NCBI GenBank assembly: GCA_023150945.1
Contig: JAKLJX010000036.1
Span: 1-42,608 of the forward strand
Origin: a bacterium
Lineage (GTDB): Bacteria; Zhuqueibacterota; Zhuqueibacteria; Zhuqueibacterales; Zhuqueibacteraceae
DNA: 42,608 nucleotides
Direction of reading: 5' to 3'
A model generated the notes under the pieces. That model made no database searches and was not told the origin of the DNA. It saw only the letters and a list, made by a program, of their open reading frames with translations. Of the stretch, positions 1-8,572 are shown piece after piece (positions within the stretch are counted from its first letter, which is position 1; each line of letters begins with the position of its first letter). The position numbers and the translations under genes are program-made.

Positions 1-77
1 AACAGCAAAAGAACAATAAATCAAAATCACCCCAGTTCTCACAAATTTGGGTAACATTTAATTTTGAGGCAACGGGC
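1..77. repeat. Left arm of a 77-bp perfect terminal inverted repeat
   Basis: Bases 1-77 are the exact reverse complement of 42532-42608; base 78 (a) no longer matches its counterpart. The arm is AT-rich compared with its surroundings and holds no gene. Identity of exactly 77 bases that stops abruptly at both ends of the window is what an assembly graph with k=77 leaves when a contig begins and ends on the same repeated node in opposite orientation. A true genomic inverted repeat must still exist for that to happen, or else a chimeric join. Confidence 0.95.
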
Positions 78-103
78 ACAATACCACTCTGGAATAACAC
101 GAC

Positions 104-132
104 TTGCACCACAGCAATCGTTTTGCTATATT
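104..132 (+). promoter_or_regulatory. Predicted sigma-70-like promoter upstream of the NamZ-like gene
   Basis: TTGCAC at 104-109, a 17-bp spacer, then TATATT at 127-132 preceded by GC. Transcription would begin near 139, so the NamZ-like gene must start downstream of that. The motif CAAAAAACTCACGA follows at about 140-153 in the presumed leader. The same box and spacer layout recurs at five other places in the window. Confidence 0.6.
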
Positions 133-185
133 GCCCTGCCAAAAAACTCACGATCGTCAGCCACCTCGCAAGCCGCAGACTATCC

Positions 186-1466
186 TTGCAAACCTTCGGC
201 CCACAGCGCGTTCCCGTGATTTTGAGCCTAATGCTCTTGCCGGCACTGTCGCTCTTCTCGCAATCGCCCCAACCCGTGCGCACCGGTTTGGATCAGGTCG
301 TGGCCGACAGTTTTCGTGTCTTCCAGGGCAAGCGCGTCGGCCTGATTACCAATCAAACCGGCGTCGATCGTTCCGGCCGCCACATTGCGGATCTTTTTCA
401 TCAAGCCGCGGGTGTGAAGCTGGTGGCGCTTTTCGGTCCAGAGCATGGCATTCGCGGCGATGCCGAAGCGGGAGCGCAGGTCGGCAGCTACACAGATTCC
501 GCCACCGGCGTTCCCGTCTACAGCCTCTATGGCGCGCACAACCGGCCCACGCCGGAAATGCTCGCTGATCTCGATGCCCTGGTTTTCGATATTCAAGATG
601 TTGGCGCACGGTTCTATACCTACATCAGCACCATGGCACTGGCGCTGGCCGCGGCGGCGCAAGCAGACCTGGAGTTCTATGTGCTCGACCGGCCCAATCC
701 GCTGGGCGACCGGGTAGAAGGCCCGGTTCTCGCGGCCGAGCATCGTTCTTTTGTCGGCATTCATCCGATCGCGCTGCAACACGGCATGACGGTGGGCGAG
801 TTGGCGCGCCTGTTTTGGGGAGAAGATTGGATTGCGGCTGTACAAGACAGCGGCGGGTCCCAGTCGCCGGCGTGGTCCAAACTGCAGGTGATTCCAGTGG
901 CGAATTGGCGGCGGCAGCAAGTGTATTCTGCCACCGGACTGGCCTGGATTCCGCCCTCGCCGAACATGCCGACCGCCGCGACTGCTTTGTTGTATCCCGG
1001 TGTATGCCTGCTGGAAGCCACCAACGTCTCCGAGGGCCGCGGCACCGCGGCGCCGTTTTCGTTGATCGGCGCGCCCTGGCTCGATGCCGAGGCACTCGCG
1101 CTGCGACTGCAAAACGCCGTCGCAGGCATTGCCCTGGAACCGGCAACGTTCGTGCCCGTAGACCTTCCCGGCAAAGCCATGAACCCGAAATATGAGGGCC
1201 AAACCTGCGCGGGGCTGGCGCTGCGGGTCACGGACCCGGAAAAGTTCGCCGCGGTCAAATTTGGCGTGGCACTGCTGCACAGCCTGCATCAGCTTCATCC
1301 GGCGGAGTTCCGCATGCGCGCTGACGGCATGGCGCGGCTGGCAGGCGTGCGCTGGCTGCAGGAGATGATCGAGGCCAATGCGCCACTCACCGAGATTTGG
1401 CAGCGCCTGGAGGAAGAGACAGAGAGCTTTCGCCGGCTGCGGCAGAAGTATTTGTTGTATGAATGA
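186..1466 (+). CDS. NamZ-like exo-beta-N-acetylmuramidase (DUF1343/GH171 family), exported
   Basis: Likely peptidoglycan-recycling enzyme that releases terminal N-acetylmuramic acid from muropeptides, acting outside the cytoplasm. Family signatures appear in order: GKRVGLITNQTG (about residues 48-59), FGPEHGIRG (about 83-91), FDIQDVGARFYTYI and DRPNPLGDRVEGP, followed by the usual C-terminal half. About 426 residues, normal for the family. A hydrophobic stretch VILSLMLLPALSLF near the N-terminus is a probable signal peptide. Start choice: an open TTG at 123 lies before the predicted transcription start (about 139), so TTG 186 is preferred; GTG 216 and ATG 231 are alternatives. The next gene, a phosphatase, begins 76 bp downstream. 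The family call is firm; the activity is inferred from family. Confidence 0.85.
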   Translation: MQTFGPQRVPVILSLMLLPALSLFSQSPQPVRTGLDQVVADSFRVFQGKRVGLITNQTGVDRSGRHIADLFHQAAGVKLVALFGPEHGIRGDAEAGAQVGSYTDSATGVPVYSLYGAHNRPTPEMLADLDALVFDIQDVGARFYTYISTMALALAAAAQADLEFYVLDRPNPLGDRVEGPVLAAEHRSFVGIHPIALQHGMTVGELARLFWGEDWIAAVQDSGGSQSPAWSKLQVIPVANWRRQQVYSATGLAWIPPSPNMPTAATALLYPGVCLLEATNVSEGRGTAAPFSLIGAPWLDAEALALRLQNAVAGIALEPATFVPVDLPGKAMNPKYEGQTCAGLALRVTDPEKFAAVKFGVALLHSLHQLHPAEFRMRADGMARLAGVRWLQEMIEANAPLTEIWQRLEEETESFRRLRQKYLLYE

Positions 1467-1542
1467 ATTCGTTGTGTGACGCTGTGGTGTGAATCCTTCC
1501 GGGGCTGTTGACGGCCTCCACTTAACTGCGATATCAGGCGCG

Positions 1543-2943
1543 ATGTCGAATACCACGCTTCGTCATACTCCATTCTGGCACCTTTGGCAATTGCTCGCCC
1601 CGCGTGCGGCCGATTACGGCAAAGAGTTCGATGCGGAAATCCGGCGCCTCGGTGTGCTCGGTTTGCAGTTCGCCACTGTCGTCGCCATCCTGTTGCCGAG
1701 CGCCGCTTTCTGCATCGAGGTGGCCTTTTGGTATTTCGAGCGGCCCTACAGTTGGGTACAACTGCTCGTCAACAATCTCGAGAACCTGGCGATCGTCATC
1801 GTCGGCGTTTCCGGGCTGGCGCTCTCGCGCACCAGCTTTGGCCGCACCGTGCCCAATGTCGTGGTGATCATCTGCATCTTCGTGGCGGAAGCGATCGCCA
1901 CCTTTGCCAACATCCTGCAGGGCAATGCGGCTTATCCGCCCTTCATCATCTCCTTGCTCATTCTCACCGCGGTGGTGCCGTTGCGTGCCATTGCCGTCGC
2001 CGCGATCGGCCTGCTCATGATCGTTTCCAATTTCGTGATGAACCTGTTCATGAGCGGTCCGGAAATCCGTTTCACCGAGGTGCTGACCGCCATACCTCTG
2101 TCCTTCTACCTGACCATCACGCTGGTCTGCACCGGCCTGACGACCATGATTTACCAGTTGCGGCTGCGCAATTTCCAAAACCTGCAGGCGCTGCGGGAAT
2201 CGCAGGCGCGGCTGCAGAAGGAACTAGCGGTCGCGAGCGTGATTCAAATGCACTCGCTGCCGCGCCGCAATCCCGTGGTGCCAGGCCTGTCGGTGGCGGG
2301 CGCGTGCTTGAGTGCCACGGAAATCGGCGGGGATTACTATGACTACTTGGAATTCGGTGAGGGCAAACTCGGCATTTTGGTGGGCGATGTCTCCGGCAAA
2401 GGCACTTCCGCCGCGCTTTACATGAGCAAGCTGCAGGGCATTGTGCACGCGCTCGATCACCTGCAGCAATCTCCCGTGCAGTTGCTCGCGACGGTCAATG
2501 ATCTGCTGTTCGGCAGCATCGAACGCAATTCCTTCATCACGCTGACCTATGCGCTGTTCGATCTGCGCGCGCGCTGCGTGCGCATGAGCCGCGCCGGCCA
2601 CAATGCCACACTCTACTGCAAGAACGGATCCGCCAGTTTCCTGGCGCCGCCGGGCGTGGGATTGGGCTTATCACCGCGCCAGCATTTCGAGCGCTTCCTG
2701 CAGGAACTGGTTGTACCGCTGCAAGCGCAGGAGGTGCTGGTGTTCTACACCGACGGCGTCACCGATGCCCGCAATCTCAGCGGCGAGGAATATGGTGAAG
2801 ACCGCCTCGCCGAAACCGTCACCGCCAATCTCAGCCTCGATGCCCGTGCCCTATGCCAGCGTATCATGGAGGAAGTGAAAAAATTCATCGGCTATGCCAA
2901 GCAACATGATGACATGACGGTGTTGGTTGCCAAAGTGGAATAG
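1543..2943 (+). CDS. Membrane-anchored SpoIIE/RsbU-type PP2C serine phosphatase
   Basis: Predicted to dephosphorylate an anti-sigma-factor antagonist or similar phosphoprotein in response to an envelope or cytoplasmic signal. The N-terminal half has about six hydrophobic membrane segments (for example around ATVVAILLPSAAFCIEVAF and LAIVIVGVSGLAL), followed by a short charged linker that may be coiled coil. The C-terminal half is a PP2C/SpoIIE domain with GGDYYDY at about residues 262-268, VGDVSGKG, RAGHN, FYTDGVTDARN and a terminal HDDMTV. These include the metal-binding aspartates. ATG 1543 is preferred over GTG 1489 because the extra 18 residues look like non-coding sequence. No RsbV, RsbW or sigma factor gene is next to it, so the target is unknown. 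Confidence 0.88.
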   Translation: MSNTTLRHTPFWHLWQLLAPRAADYGKEFDAEIRRLGVLGLQFATVVAILLPSAAFCIEVAFWYFERPYSWVQLLVNNLENLAIVIVGVSGLALSRTSFGRTVPNVVVIICIFVAEAIATFANILQGNAAYPPFIISLLILTAVVPLRAIAVAAIGLLMIVSNFVMNLFMSGPEIRFTEVLTAIPLSFYLTITLVCTGLTTMIYQLRLRNFQNLQALRESQARLQKELAVASVIQMHSLPRRNPVVPGLSVAGACLSATEIGGDYYDYLEFGEGKLGILVGDVSGKGTSAALYMSKLQGIVHALDHLQQSPVQLLATVNDLLFGSIERNSFITLTYALFDLRARCVRMSRAGHNATLYCKNGSASFLAPPGVGLGLSPRQHFERFLQELVVPLQAQEVLVFYTDGVTDARNLSGEEYGEDRLAETVTANLSLDARALCQRIMEEVKKFIGYAKQHDDMTVLVAKVE

Positions 2944-2962
2944 ATCGTGTCCGTCCGCACCT

Positions 2963-3020
2963 GTTCCAACCGCGGCTGAGCCGAGGTTTCCAAATCTTCG
3001 AGTGTTGTGGAAACTCTGAT
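2963..3020. repeat. 58-bp dispersed palindromic repeat, copy A
   Basis: This copy matches 22391-22448 at 47 of 58 positions with no gaps. The element is bounded by imperfect inverted ends (GTTCCAAC / GTGGAAAC here; perfect GTTCCCAC / GTGGGAAC in the other copy) and carries a CCGAGGTTTCCAA core. It lies in the intergenic gap after the phosphatase gene. It resembles a REP/BIME-type or MITE-like intergenic element. Confidence 0.8.
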
Positions 3021-3144
3021 TTGGATAGACATTAGACAGGCCGGCGAGCGGGGCCACCGAGGCGCCCGCGTTGCCTTCGCCAGCCGCGCCAACTTGCCGG
3101 TAATAAAAGGAGAAAAGACGCCCGAAGCCACCATTATCCCCAGC

Positions 3145-4914
3145 ATGAACTCTCGCCTGCCGTCACTGTCCTCTTGGCGCCGGTATTCAAACCTTCTGCC
3201 GCTGGCAGTTTTCTCCGTGCCACTCCTGCTTTATCTCCTGCCGCTCTTCGTGCTGCAGCAGGAAGCCTACCTCCGCATTCCCGACAATCTCGACAGTGAT
3301 TTGGTGCATCGCCTCGTGCTCAGCCGCAGCGGCACGGCCCTCAGCTTCGATCCCGCCGCCCGCGTCGAAAGTTTCATGGGAGGCCTGCCGCGCGCCTGCC
3401 TCCCCAGCGGCTGGAATGTGCTCGTTTGGCTGTTCCTGCTGTTCGAGCCGTTCACCGCTTATCTGCTCAACGAGCTGTTCATTCGCGTGATTGCCTTCGG
3501 CGGCATGTATCGCTTGTTGCGGCGGCCGCTGCTGGCGCGCCAGGGGGTCGATCCCTGGCTCGCGGCCGGCGTCGCCTTATGCTTCGCGATCTTGCCGTTT
3601 TTTCCCACTCATGGTTTGAGCATTGCCGGCCAACCGCTGGTGCTGGCCGCATTTCTGCGCTTGCGCCGCGGGCCGGACCGCCTCTGCGATTACCTGTGCC
3701 TTGCGCTGTTTCCGTTCTATTCGTCGTTGATCCTGGCCGGCGTGTTTGTGCTGGTGCTGCTGACTGCTCTCTTCCTGCGCGATCTCATGCGCCAGCGGCG
3801 CCCCAACCTGCGGTTTGCCCGCGGCCTCGTGCTGCTCGCCATCGTCTATGCCGGCGTCGAATGGCAGATGCTGCAGCAGTTTCTTTTTGATCCGCAATTC
3901 GTTTCGCATCGGGTGGAATTCAACCTCACACTGTGGAGCCAGAGCTGGGAGCAGGTGAAGCAAAATATTGGTGCCAACCTGCTGGCGGGGCATTTGCATG
4001 CGGCTACGGTTTCCCGGCTCATTCTGCTGGCGATACTGCCGCTGGCGTTGCTGGCCAGTGCGCTGAGGCGAACCTTGCCAAAGTTGCTGCTGCAGCTCGC
4101 TGCGGCGATTGCAGCCCTCGCCGTGTTTGCCGGCTTGTACCAATGGCAGGGATTGCTTCCGCTCAGGGAAGAACTCGCGCTGTTGCGCAGCTTTCAGTTC
4201 GACCGCTTTTATGTCTTGCAGCCGATGCTGTGGTATCTTCTCCTGGCGGTCTGTCTGGCGCAGATCTCCCCCGCGATCAAACCCGCGCCGGCGCTGGGCC
4301 GCATGCTGGCATATGTGCTGCTCCTGGCGCAGGCGAATGCCATCTGGCCGGAGAGTTTGACGCAGGATCGGTTCTACAGCCGGCATCCCAAATTCGCCGC
4401 GTACACGCCCAACTATCGCGAATTCTATTCGGAGGAATTGTTTCAGGAGATTGCGCAGTTCATCGGCAGGCCGCAGTCCGCTTATCGGGTCATCTGTGTG
4501 GGCTTTCATCCTGCGGTGGCACAATTCAACGGATTCTACACGCTGGACGGCTACGCCTACAACTACCCGCTCGAGTACAAACATCGCTTCCGCCGCCTCA
4601 TTGCCGGTGAGTTGGATAAGGCGCCCGCGCTCGAAGCCTATTTTGACGGCTGGGGCAATCGCTGTTACGCTTTGGTGGCGGAGGCAGAAGGGAGGAAGGT
4701 CAACGATCTGCAATTCGACCTCGCGGCCTTGCGGGAGATGGGCGGAGAGTTCATTCTCTCTGATCTCGAAATCGGCAATGCGCAAGCGCTTGGCCTGGAG
4801 CTGCAGCGGGTGTTCGAACATCAGGATTCGCCCTGGCGCATTCATCTCTATCGCGTGGCCGGCAGCCGCGCCGGCGCGATGTCACCGCAAAATCTTTGCT
4901 TGCCGTTTCGTTGA
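3145..4914 (+). CDS. Polytopic membrane protein, DUF6044/YfhO-like
   Basis: About 589 residues with many hydrophobic segments, beginning after a short basic N-terminus (MNSRLPSLSSWRRY). After the first membrane segment comes a loop with DNLDSDLVHRLVLSRSG, which resembles the early extracytoplasmic loop of DUF6044-type proteins. The last 180 residues form a soluble tail rich in aromatic and acidic residues. The overall layout (multi-pass membrane part plus extracytoplasmic C-terminal domain) is that of GT-C-fold glycosyltransferases and YfhO-like proteins, which would suit the polysaccharide cluster that follows. Catalysis is inference. Start ATG 3145; an AAAGGAGA sequence at 3106-3113 is too far away to serve it. 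The 3' end overlaps the -35 box of the toxin promoter. Confidence 0.6.
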   Translation: MNSRLPSLSSWRRYSNLLPLAVFSVPLLLYLLPLFVLQQEAYLRIPDNLDSDLVHRLVLSRSGTALSFDPAARVESFMGGLPRACLPSGWNVLVWLFLLFEPFTAYLLNELFIRVIAFGGMYRLLRRPLLARQGVDPWLAAGVALCFAILPFFPTHGLSIAGQPLVLAAFLRLRRGPDRLCDYLCLALFPFYSSLILAGVFVLVLLTALFLRDLMRQRRPNLRFARGLVLLAIVYAGVEWQMLQQFLFDPQFVSHRVEFNLTLWSQSWEQVKQNIGANLLAGHLHAATVSRLILLAILPLALLASALRRTLPKLLLQLAAAIAALAVFAGLYQWQGLLPLREELALLRSFQFDRFYVLQPMLWYLLLAVCLAQISPAIKPAPALGRMLAYVLLLAQANAIWPESLTQDRFYSRHPKFAAYTPNYREFYSEELFQEIAQFIGRPQSAYRVICVGFHPAVAQFNGFYTLDGYAYNYPLEYKHRFRRLIAGELDKAPALEAYFDGWGNRCYALVAEAEGRKVNDLQFDLAALREMGGEFILSDLEIGNAQALGLELQRVFEHQDSPWRIHLYRVAGSRAGAMSPQNLCLPFR

Positions 4915-4928
4915 GATCTGGCTATATT
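4900..4928 (+). promoter_or_regulatory. Predicted promoter of the RelE/Phd toxin-antitoxin pair
   Basis: TTGCCG at 4900-4905, a 17-bp spacer and TATATT at 4923-4928 preceded by GC. The -35 box lies inside the last codons of the preceding membrane-protein gene. The expected transcription start (about 4935) is only a few bases before the toxin ATG at 4938, so the mRNA would be nearly leaderless. Confidence 0.6.
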
Positions 4929-4937
4929 CTGGCCAAA

Positions 4938-5231
4938 ATGAGATACGACATCATACTCGCTCCTGAAGCGGTGGCTGATCTTGGAAACTTGTCGGCTCAT
5001 GATCGGGCAATTCTGCGGGCTGCTCTTGAAGTCCATCTGCGGCATGAGCCTACGAGAACCAGCAGGAGCCGTATCAAGCGTTTACAGGGAACTAACCGGC
5101 CGCAGTATCGGTTGCGCATCGGAGAGTTCCGGGTATTTTATGATGTCAGTGGGAATTCAGTTGAGGTTTTGGCTATCGTTGACAAGCCCTCTGCCGCATC
5201 GTGGCTTGAAACATACGGAGAAAAGAAATGA
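4938..5231 (+). CDS. RelE/ParE-family toxin
   Basis: 97 residues with the family pattern: N-terminal YDIILAPEAVADLGNL, a helical hairpin rich in Arg/His, then IKRLQGTNRPQYRLRIGEFRVFYDV and a C-terminal VEVLAIVDK strand. RelE-type toxins cleave ribosome-bound mRNA, while ParE-type ones poison gyrase; this sequence, with YRLRIGEFRVFYDV, is closer to RelE. The toxin gene comes first and overlaps the antitoxin gene by 4 bp (ATGA), so the pair is translationally coupled. Base composition is poorer in GC than the neighbours, as expected of a mobile module. ATG 4938 is chosen because it follows the promoter and removes an unrelated upstream extension. Confidence 0.88.
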   Translation: MRYDIILAPEAVADLGNLSAHDRAILRAALEVHLRHEPTRTSRSRIKRLQGTNRPQYRLRIGEFRVFYDVSGNSVEVLAIVDKPSAASWLETYGEKK

Positions 5232-5476
5232 AAAAAGTGGCTCTTTCCGAAGTCAAGGATCATTTGTCCGAGTATCTGCGTGTGGCAGAGAAAGAACATG
5301 TTGTAATAACGCGCCATGGGAAACCCGCGGGCATATTGGTGGGATTCAAGTCAGAAGATGACTGGTTTGAATTTAAACTGGAGAATGATCCGAGATTCTT
5401 GAAGCGCATCTCCGCGGCGCGAAGCAGTTTACGAGCGGGAAAAGGTACGCGCCTGGAAGAGCTTTCGAAAAAGTGA
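5228..5476 (+). CDS. Phd/YefM-family antitoxin
   Basis: 82 residues. The N-terminal part, KKVALSEVKDHLSEYLRVAE followed by HVVITRHGKPAGILVGF, is the classic Phd/YefM dimerisation and DNA-binding fold. The variable C-terminal tail (about residues 45-82), ending in EELSKK, would wrap the toxin. It overlaps the toxin stop by 4 bp and is probably autoregulatory with it through the promoter at 4900-4928. One 60-base line spanning its start counts at 40% GC, well below the surrounding genes. Confidence 0.88.
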   Translation: MKKVALSEVKDHLSEYLRVAEKEHVVITRHGKPAGILVGFKSEDDWFEFKLENDPRFLKRISAARSSLRAGKGTRLEELSKK

Positions 5477-5820
5477 TGATGTGAAAGTGTGAACCACCGC
5501 GTTTCTTTTCGAATGACTAGCAGTAGTTCCAACTCGAGTGTGTTGCGGACGCGGGAGTGCTCTGCCATGCGCGTGTAGAGCGGCAGTGCCAGCGGCGCTT
5601 TACAGCCCTGAGTTTTGACACTTCAATGCCCTTCCTGCCTTGCAAGCAAGTCCCCGGTCAAAGGCTGACGTCGCCCAAAAACCTCAGTTGCCGAGCCAGG
5701 AGGGTTTGCGCTGCTGGGACTCTTCCCGCCAGCCCCCTTCTCCTGGGAAGTGAAGGGAGAGAAGCGGGCTCGGCGTCTTCAAATTCCCCTTGCTCTGCGC
5801 CATTCCCCCGGTTTTTGTGA
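5477..5820. other. Gene-free spacer between the toxin-antitoxin pair and the polysaccharide cluster
   Basis: About 340 bases with no convincing gene on either strand; the open frames here lack family features and ribosome-binding sites. I see no strong terminator. The spacer ends in the promoter at 5821-5849. Confidence 0.6.
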
Positions 5821-5849
5821 TTGCATCGCTGCCCCTCATTCGCTACATT
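5821..5849 (+). promoter_or_regulatory. Predicted promoter at the head of the polysaccharide cluster
   Basis: TTGCAT at 5821-5826, a 17-bp spacer and TACATT at 5844-5849 preceded by GC. A GCCAAAAACTCACGAT motif, nearly identical to one in the leader of the NamZ-like gene, follows at 5868-5883. Confidence 0.6.
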
Positions 5850-5892
5850 CGCGCCACTCAATTGATTGCCAAAAACTCACGATGCCTCTCTC

Positions 5893-7203
5893 GTGGACCT
5901 TGCCCGCAACAGTCTGATTGCCTTTGGTGGCCGCGCCGCCTCCTATGCCTTGATGGCCTTGGGCAGTCTGCTGCTCGCCCGCCTGCTCGGGCCGCACGCG
6001 CGCGGTGAATACGCCCTGCTCAATTCCTCCGCCAGCATCGTGGCGATGCTGCTGACTTTCGGCCTCGGCACGTCCAACGCCGTGTTTGCGAGCCAGGGCA
6101 AAATTCCCGCCAAAACGCTTTTCCTGCACTCGTTGCTCTTGGGCACGCTGGCCGGCGGCCTCCTGGTCGCCTTGATCTGGCAGTGGGCACCGGCTTTTGC
6201 GGCCATGTTCCTGGGCGATTCGCCGGCCGGCCACGTTCGCCTCATTGCCTGCGCGGTGCCATTCTACATTCTCTTCAATTGCATGCTGGGACTCGCGCAG
6301 GGCCTGCACCGCTTCACCCTTTACAGCCAGGCCAATATCCTGCGTGCGCTGCTGTTCCTGGTGACTTTTCTCGCGCTCTTTTGGCTGGGCTGGCGCGAGG
6401 TCACGGCCGGCTTGTGGGCCTTTGTCATCAGCTTTGCCGCCGCGGCGGTGCTGTTGATCGTGCTGTTGTTTCCCGCACGCAGCGAAACGCTGTCCTTGGA
6501 TGCCAGCGCGTTCGAACATCAACTCGGCTTCGGCTGGAAGATCTATCTCGCCGAATTGTTCACGTTTCTGCTTTATCGCCTGGACCTGGTATTGGTGGGC
6601 TACTTTTGGGAGGCCACACAAGCCGGGTTCTATTCCATCATCGGACTCTTTGCCGAAAGCTTGTGGTTCATCGCCGGCAGCGTGGGCGTGGTGCTGCTGC
6701 CGTCATCAGGAGCACGGCAGCCTGAGGAGATGCGCGAGCTCGCTCCGCGCGCAGTACGTCTGGTGTTTCTGCTCACCAGTTTGACGGTGTCGCTGCTGTG
6801 GCAAGTCGATCATCTCGTGATCAAAGCCGTCTTCGGCGAGCGATTTCTGCCGGCAGTGCTGCCGCTGCATCTGAGCTATCTCGGCATCGTCGCGATGAGC
6901 ATCAACAAAGTGATTGCGAGCTATGCGCTCGGCCGCGGCCAGGCGCAATGGAATACCACGGTGAGCTTCATCGGTCTGTCCACCAACCTTGCCTTGAATT
7001 TCTGGCTGATTCCCCGCTGGGGCGCGGCCGGCGCGGCCTTGGCCATGAGCCTGAGTTACAGTCTGATGGCGATTTTGATGGTGGGCTGGTTCAATCGCTT
7101 CGCCGGTGTCGCGCTGAGCAAAATGTTCATCCTGCAACCCGATGATTGGCGCTTCGGCCGCGACAAGCTGGAATGGGTCTTGAATAAATTGACGGCCAAG
7201 TGA
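5893..7203 (+). CDS. Wzx-like oligosaccharide flippase (MOP/PST superfamily)
   Basis: Likely moves lipid-linked glycan units across the inner membrane. About 436 residues, almost entirely hydrophobic, with roughly 12-14 membrane segments. The N-terminal ARNSLIAFGGRAASYALMAL followed by LLLARLLGPHARGEYALLN is the hallmark of polysaccharide-transport MOP proteins, as are the central FGWKIYLAELFTFLLYRLDL and the late NLALNFWLIPRWGAAGAALA. GTG 5893 is chosen because it lies downstream of the promoter and leader motif; TTG 5866 (nine more residues) is possible. The stop codon overlaps the next gene's ATG by one base (TGATG), so the two are coupled. Specific substrate unknown. Confidence 0.85.
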   Translation: MDLARNSLIAFGGRAASYALMALGSLLLARLLGPHARGEYALLNSSASIVAMLLTFGLGTSNAVFASQGKIPAKTLFLHSLLLGTLAGGLLVALIWQWAPAFAAMFLGDSPAGHVRLIACAVPFYILFNCMLGLAQGLHRFTLYSQANILRALLFLVTFLALFWLGWREVTAGLWAFVISFAAAAVLLIVLLFPARSETLSLDASAFEHQLGFGWKIYLAELFTFLLYRLDLVLVGYFWEATQAGFYSIIGLFAESLWFIAGSVGVVLLPSSGARQPEEMRELAPRAVRLVFLLTSLTVSLLWQVDHLVIKAVFGERFLPAVLPLHLSYLGIVAMSINKVIASYALGRGQAQWNTTVSFIGLSTNLALNFWLIPRWGAAGAALAMSLSYSLMAILMVGWFNRFAGVALSKMFILQPDDWRFGRDKLEWVLNKLTAK

Positions 7204-8237
7204 TGCCCTCCTCAAGCCCATCCCGCGACGCGAGGCTGTCGGCAGCCAATGCCGGCCACACGCCTCGACAAACTGCAGAGGCAAGCAAGCCCGCGCCGGC
7301 CGCCACGCAGCTCGGACCTTATCCCGTGACGTTGGATCGCATCTTTGCCGCGATCCTGCGCCGGGAATTCGGGCCCAGCGATGCCGCCGGATTGCCGCTG
7401 GTGGACTATGATCACTTGTTTGCGCGCCACGGTATCAAATCTTCCGGCAAGATCGGATTGCATTACACGCCGGTGACGCTGGCATTTTTCGGCCTCGGCC
7501 ATTTTGCCCGCTGGCACCAGCAGAAAGCCCGGGCTTCAGAGCATTGGTTTCGCCTGGCCGCCGATTGGCTGGTGGAGAATCAAGTCAACACCCGCGCCAC
7601 CGGCGGGGTGTGGCTGCATCGCTTTCCCATGCCGCACTTGCCGCCGTTGATCGAGTACGTTCCGGGCGCGTGGATCAGCGCCATGGCGCAAGGCCTGGGC
7701 GCCTCGGTGCTAATCCGCGCTTTTCAAGCGAGTGGAAGTAAACAGTATCTGCAAGCGGCACACGCCAGCCTGCTGCCCTGCAAATTCGCGCTGACCGAGG
7801 GCGGCGTTGCCTGTGCATTGCCCGAGGCCCGGCTGTTTCTGGAGGAATTCCCGGCTGCGCCACCATTGCATGTGTTGAATGGCGCCCAGTTCGCGCTGCT
7901 CGGTCTGGCAGAGTTCCTGCGCTGCCATGAAGACGAGGAGTTGGCGGTGATATACACGCGCGCCTGCGCCGGGCTGCTTGCGCTGCTTCCACAATTCGAT
8001 CGGGGATTTGGCAGTCTCTACGATTTGCGCCGCCGGCAAATCGCCAATGCCGAATATCATGAATTGCATGTTCAGCTTCTGCTGGCGCTGGGCGAGTTGG
8101 CGCAGAGCAGCGAATTGCTCGAGACCGGCCGGCGCTGGCGCGCGTATTCGCGTTTTCCTGCCAAGCGAATGCAACACTGGCTGGCCGAGCGGAGCTGGGC
8201 GCTCCGGCGCCGTCTGCGCCTCGGCGAGGCGAGATGA
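7203..8237 (+). CDS. D-glucuronyl C5-epimerase-like protein (C5-epim_C family)
   Basis: 344 residues, no signal peptide. The second half has the pattern of the C-terminal catalytic region of heparosan-type glucuronyl C5-epimerases: a LFLEEFP motif, then VLNGAQFALLGLAEFL, an alpha/alpha-toroid rich in Trp/Tyr/His, and a late W-x-x-Y-S-R motif (RRWRAYSRFP). The first part, with GLHYTPVTLAFFGLGHFARW, also fits that fold. Known members convert D-glucuronate to L-iduronate in a polymer chain. Its position between a flippase and the glycosyltransferases suggests that it modifies the product of this cluster or a lipid-linked precursor. Export is not obvious, so a cytoplasmic or membrane-surface role is more likely. 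Activity is inference. Confidence 0.65.
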   Translation: MPSSSPSRDARLSAANAGHTPRQTAEASKPAPAATQLGPYPVTLDRIFAAILRREFGPSDAAGLPLVDYDHLFARHGIKSSGKIGLHYTPVTLAFFGLGHFARWHQQKARASEHWFRLAADWLVENQVNTRATGGVWLHRFPMPHLPPLIEYVPGAWISAMAQGLGASVLIRAFQASGSKQYLQAAHASLLPCKFALTEGGVACALPEARLFLEEFPAAPPLHVLNGAQFALLGLAEFLRCHEDEELAVIYTRACAGLLALLPQFDRGFGSLYDLRRRQIANAEYHELHVQLLLALGELAQSSELLETGRRWRAYSRFPAKRMQHWLAERSWALRRRLRLGEAR

Positions 8238-8265
8238 GCAAAGCCGTGACGAATGTGCATGTGCA

Positions 8266-8283
8266 GCATTCTTTGACAGGATT
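8266..8283. repeat. Short dispersed repeat (GCATTCTTTGACAGGATT), copy 1
   Basis: Eighteen bases identical to 26891-26908, followed by further CAGGATT-like steps. A related GACAGGAT sequence occurs in reverse orientation near 8507-8555 and in forward orientation at 40106-40136. It lies in the 335-bp gene-free gap 8238-8572, which otherwise holds one more dispersed repeat (8412-8444) and no gene I can support. Confidence 0.7.
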
Positions 8284-8411
8284 TACGTGATCGCCAGGAT
8301 TGGAGGGATTGACAGATGGAAGGCAATTGGCGTGTCAAACTTCGAATGGAATTCTGATTTCATTCCAACGGGCCAAAACAACCCAGCGGAGGCCATTCTA
8401 TCGGTTGCGTT

Positions 8412-8444
8412 GTTTCTCTCTGTTGGAAAATTTCTGTGCCGCCC
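8412..8444. repeat. 33-bp dispersed intergenic repeat, copy A
   Basis: Matches 28268-28300 at 29 of 33 positions, all differences being C/T transitions. Weaker similarity continues upstream for some 40 bases (shared AACGG...CCCAGC blocks), so the element may be longer than 33 bp. Confidence 0.7.
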
Positions 8445-8572
8445 GAGGTTTATTGAAACCCGTTTGGGGTTCTCGGTGATGGATCGTTGTCGACACAAAT
8501 CGGGCCTTGATCCTGGAAACTCCGATCCTGCAAATTCTGTTGATCCTGTCGCAATGTGAAAAGTCAGTCCAG

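Noticed and set aside
3577-4845. Minus-strand open frame opposite the DUF6044-like gene
   Set aside because: Same reason: composition is that of an antisense shadow, with Gln/Arg/His-rich text and no domain.
5557-5820. Small + strand frame in the spacer before the flippase gene
   Set aside because: No ribosome-binding site, no family likeness and unusual amino-acid content; it overlaps the promoter region.
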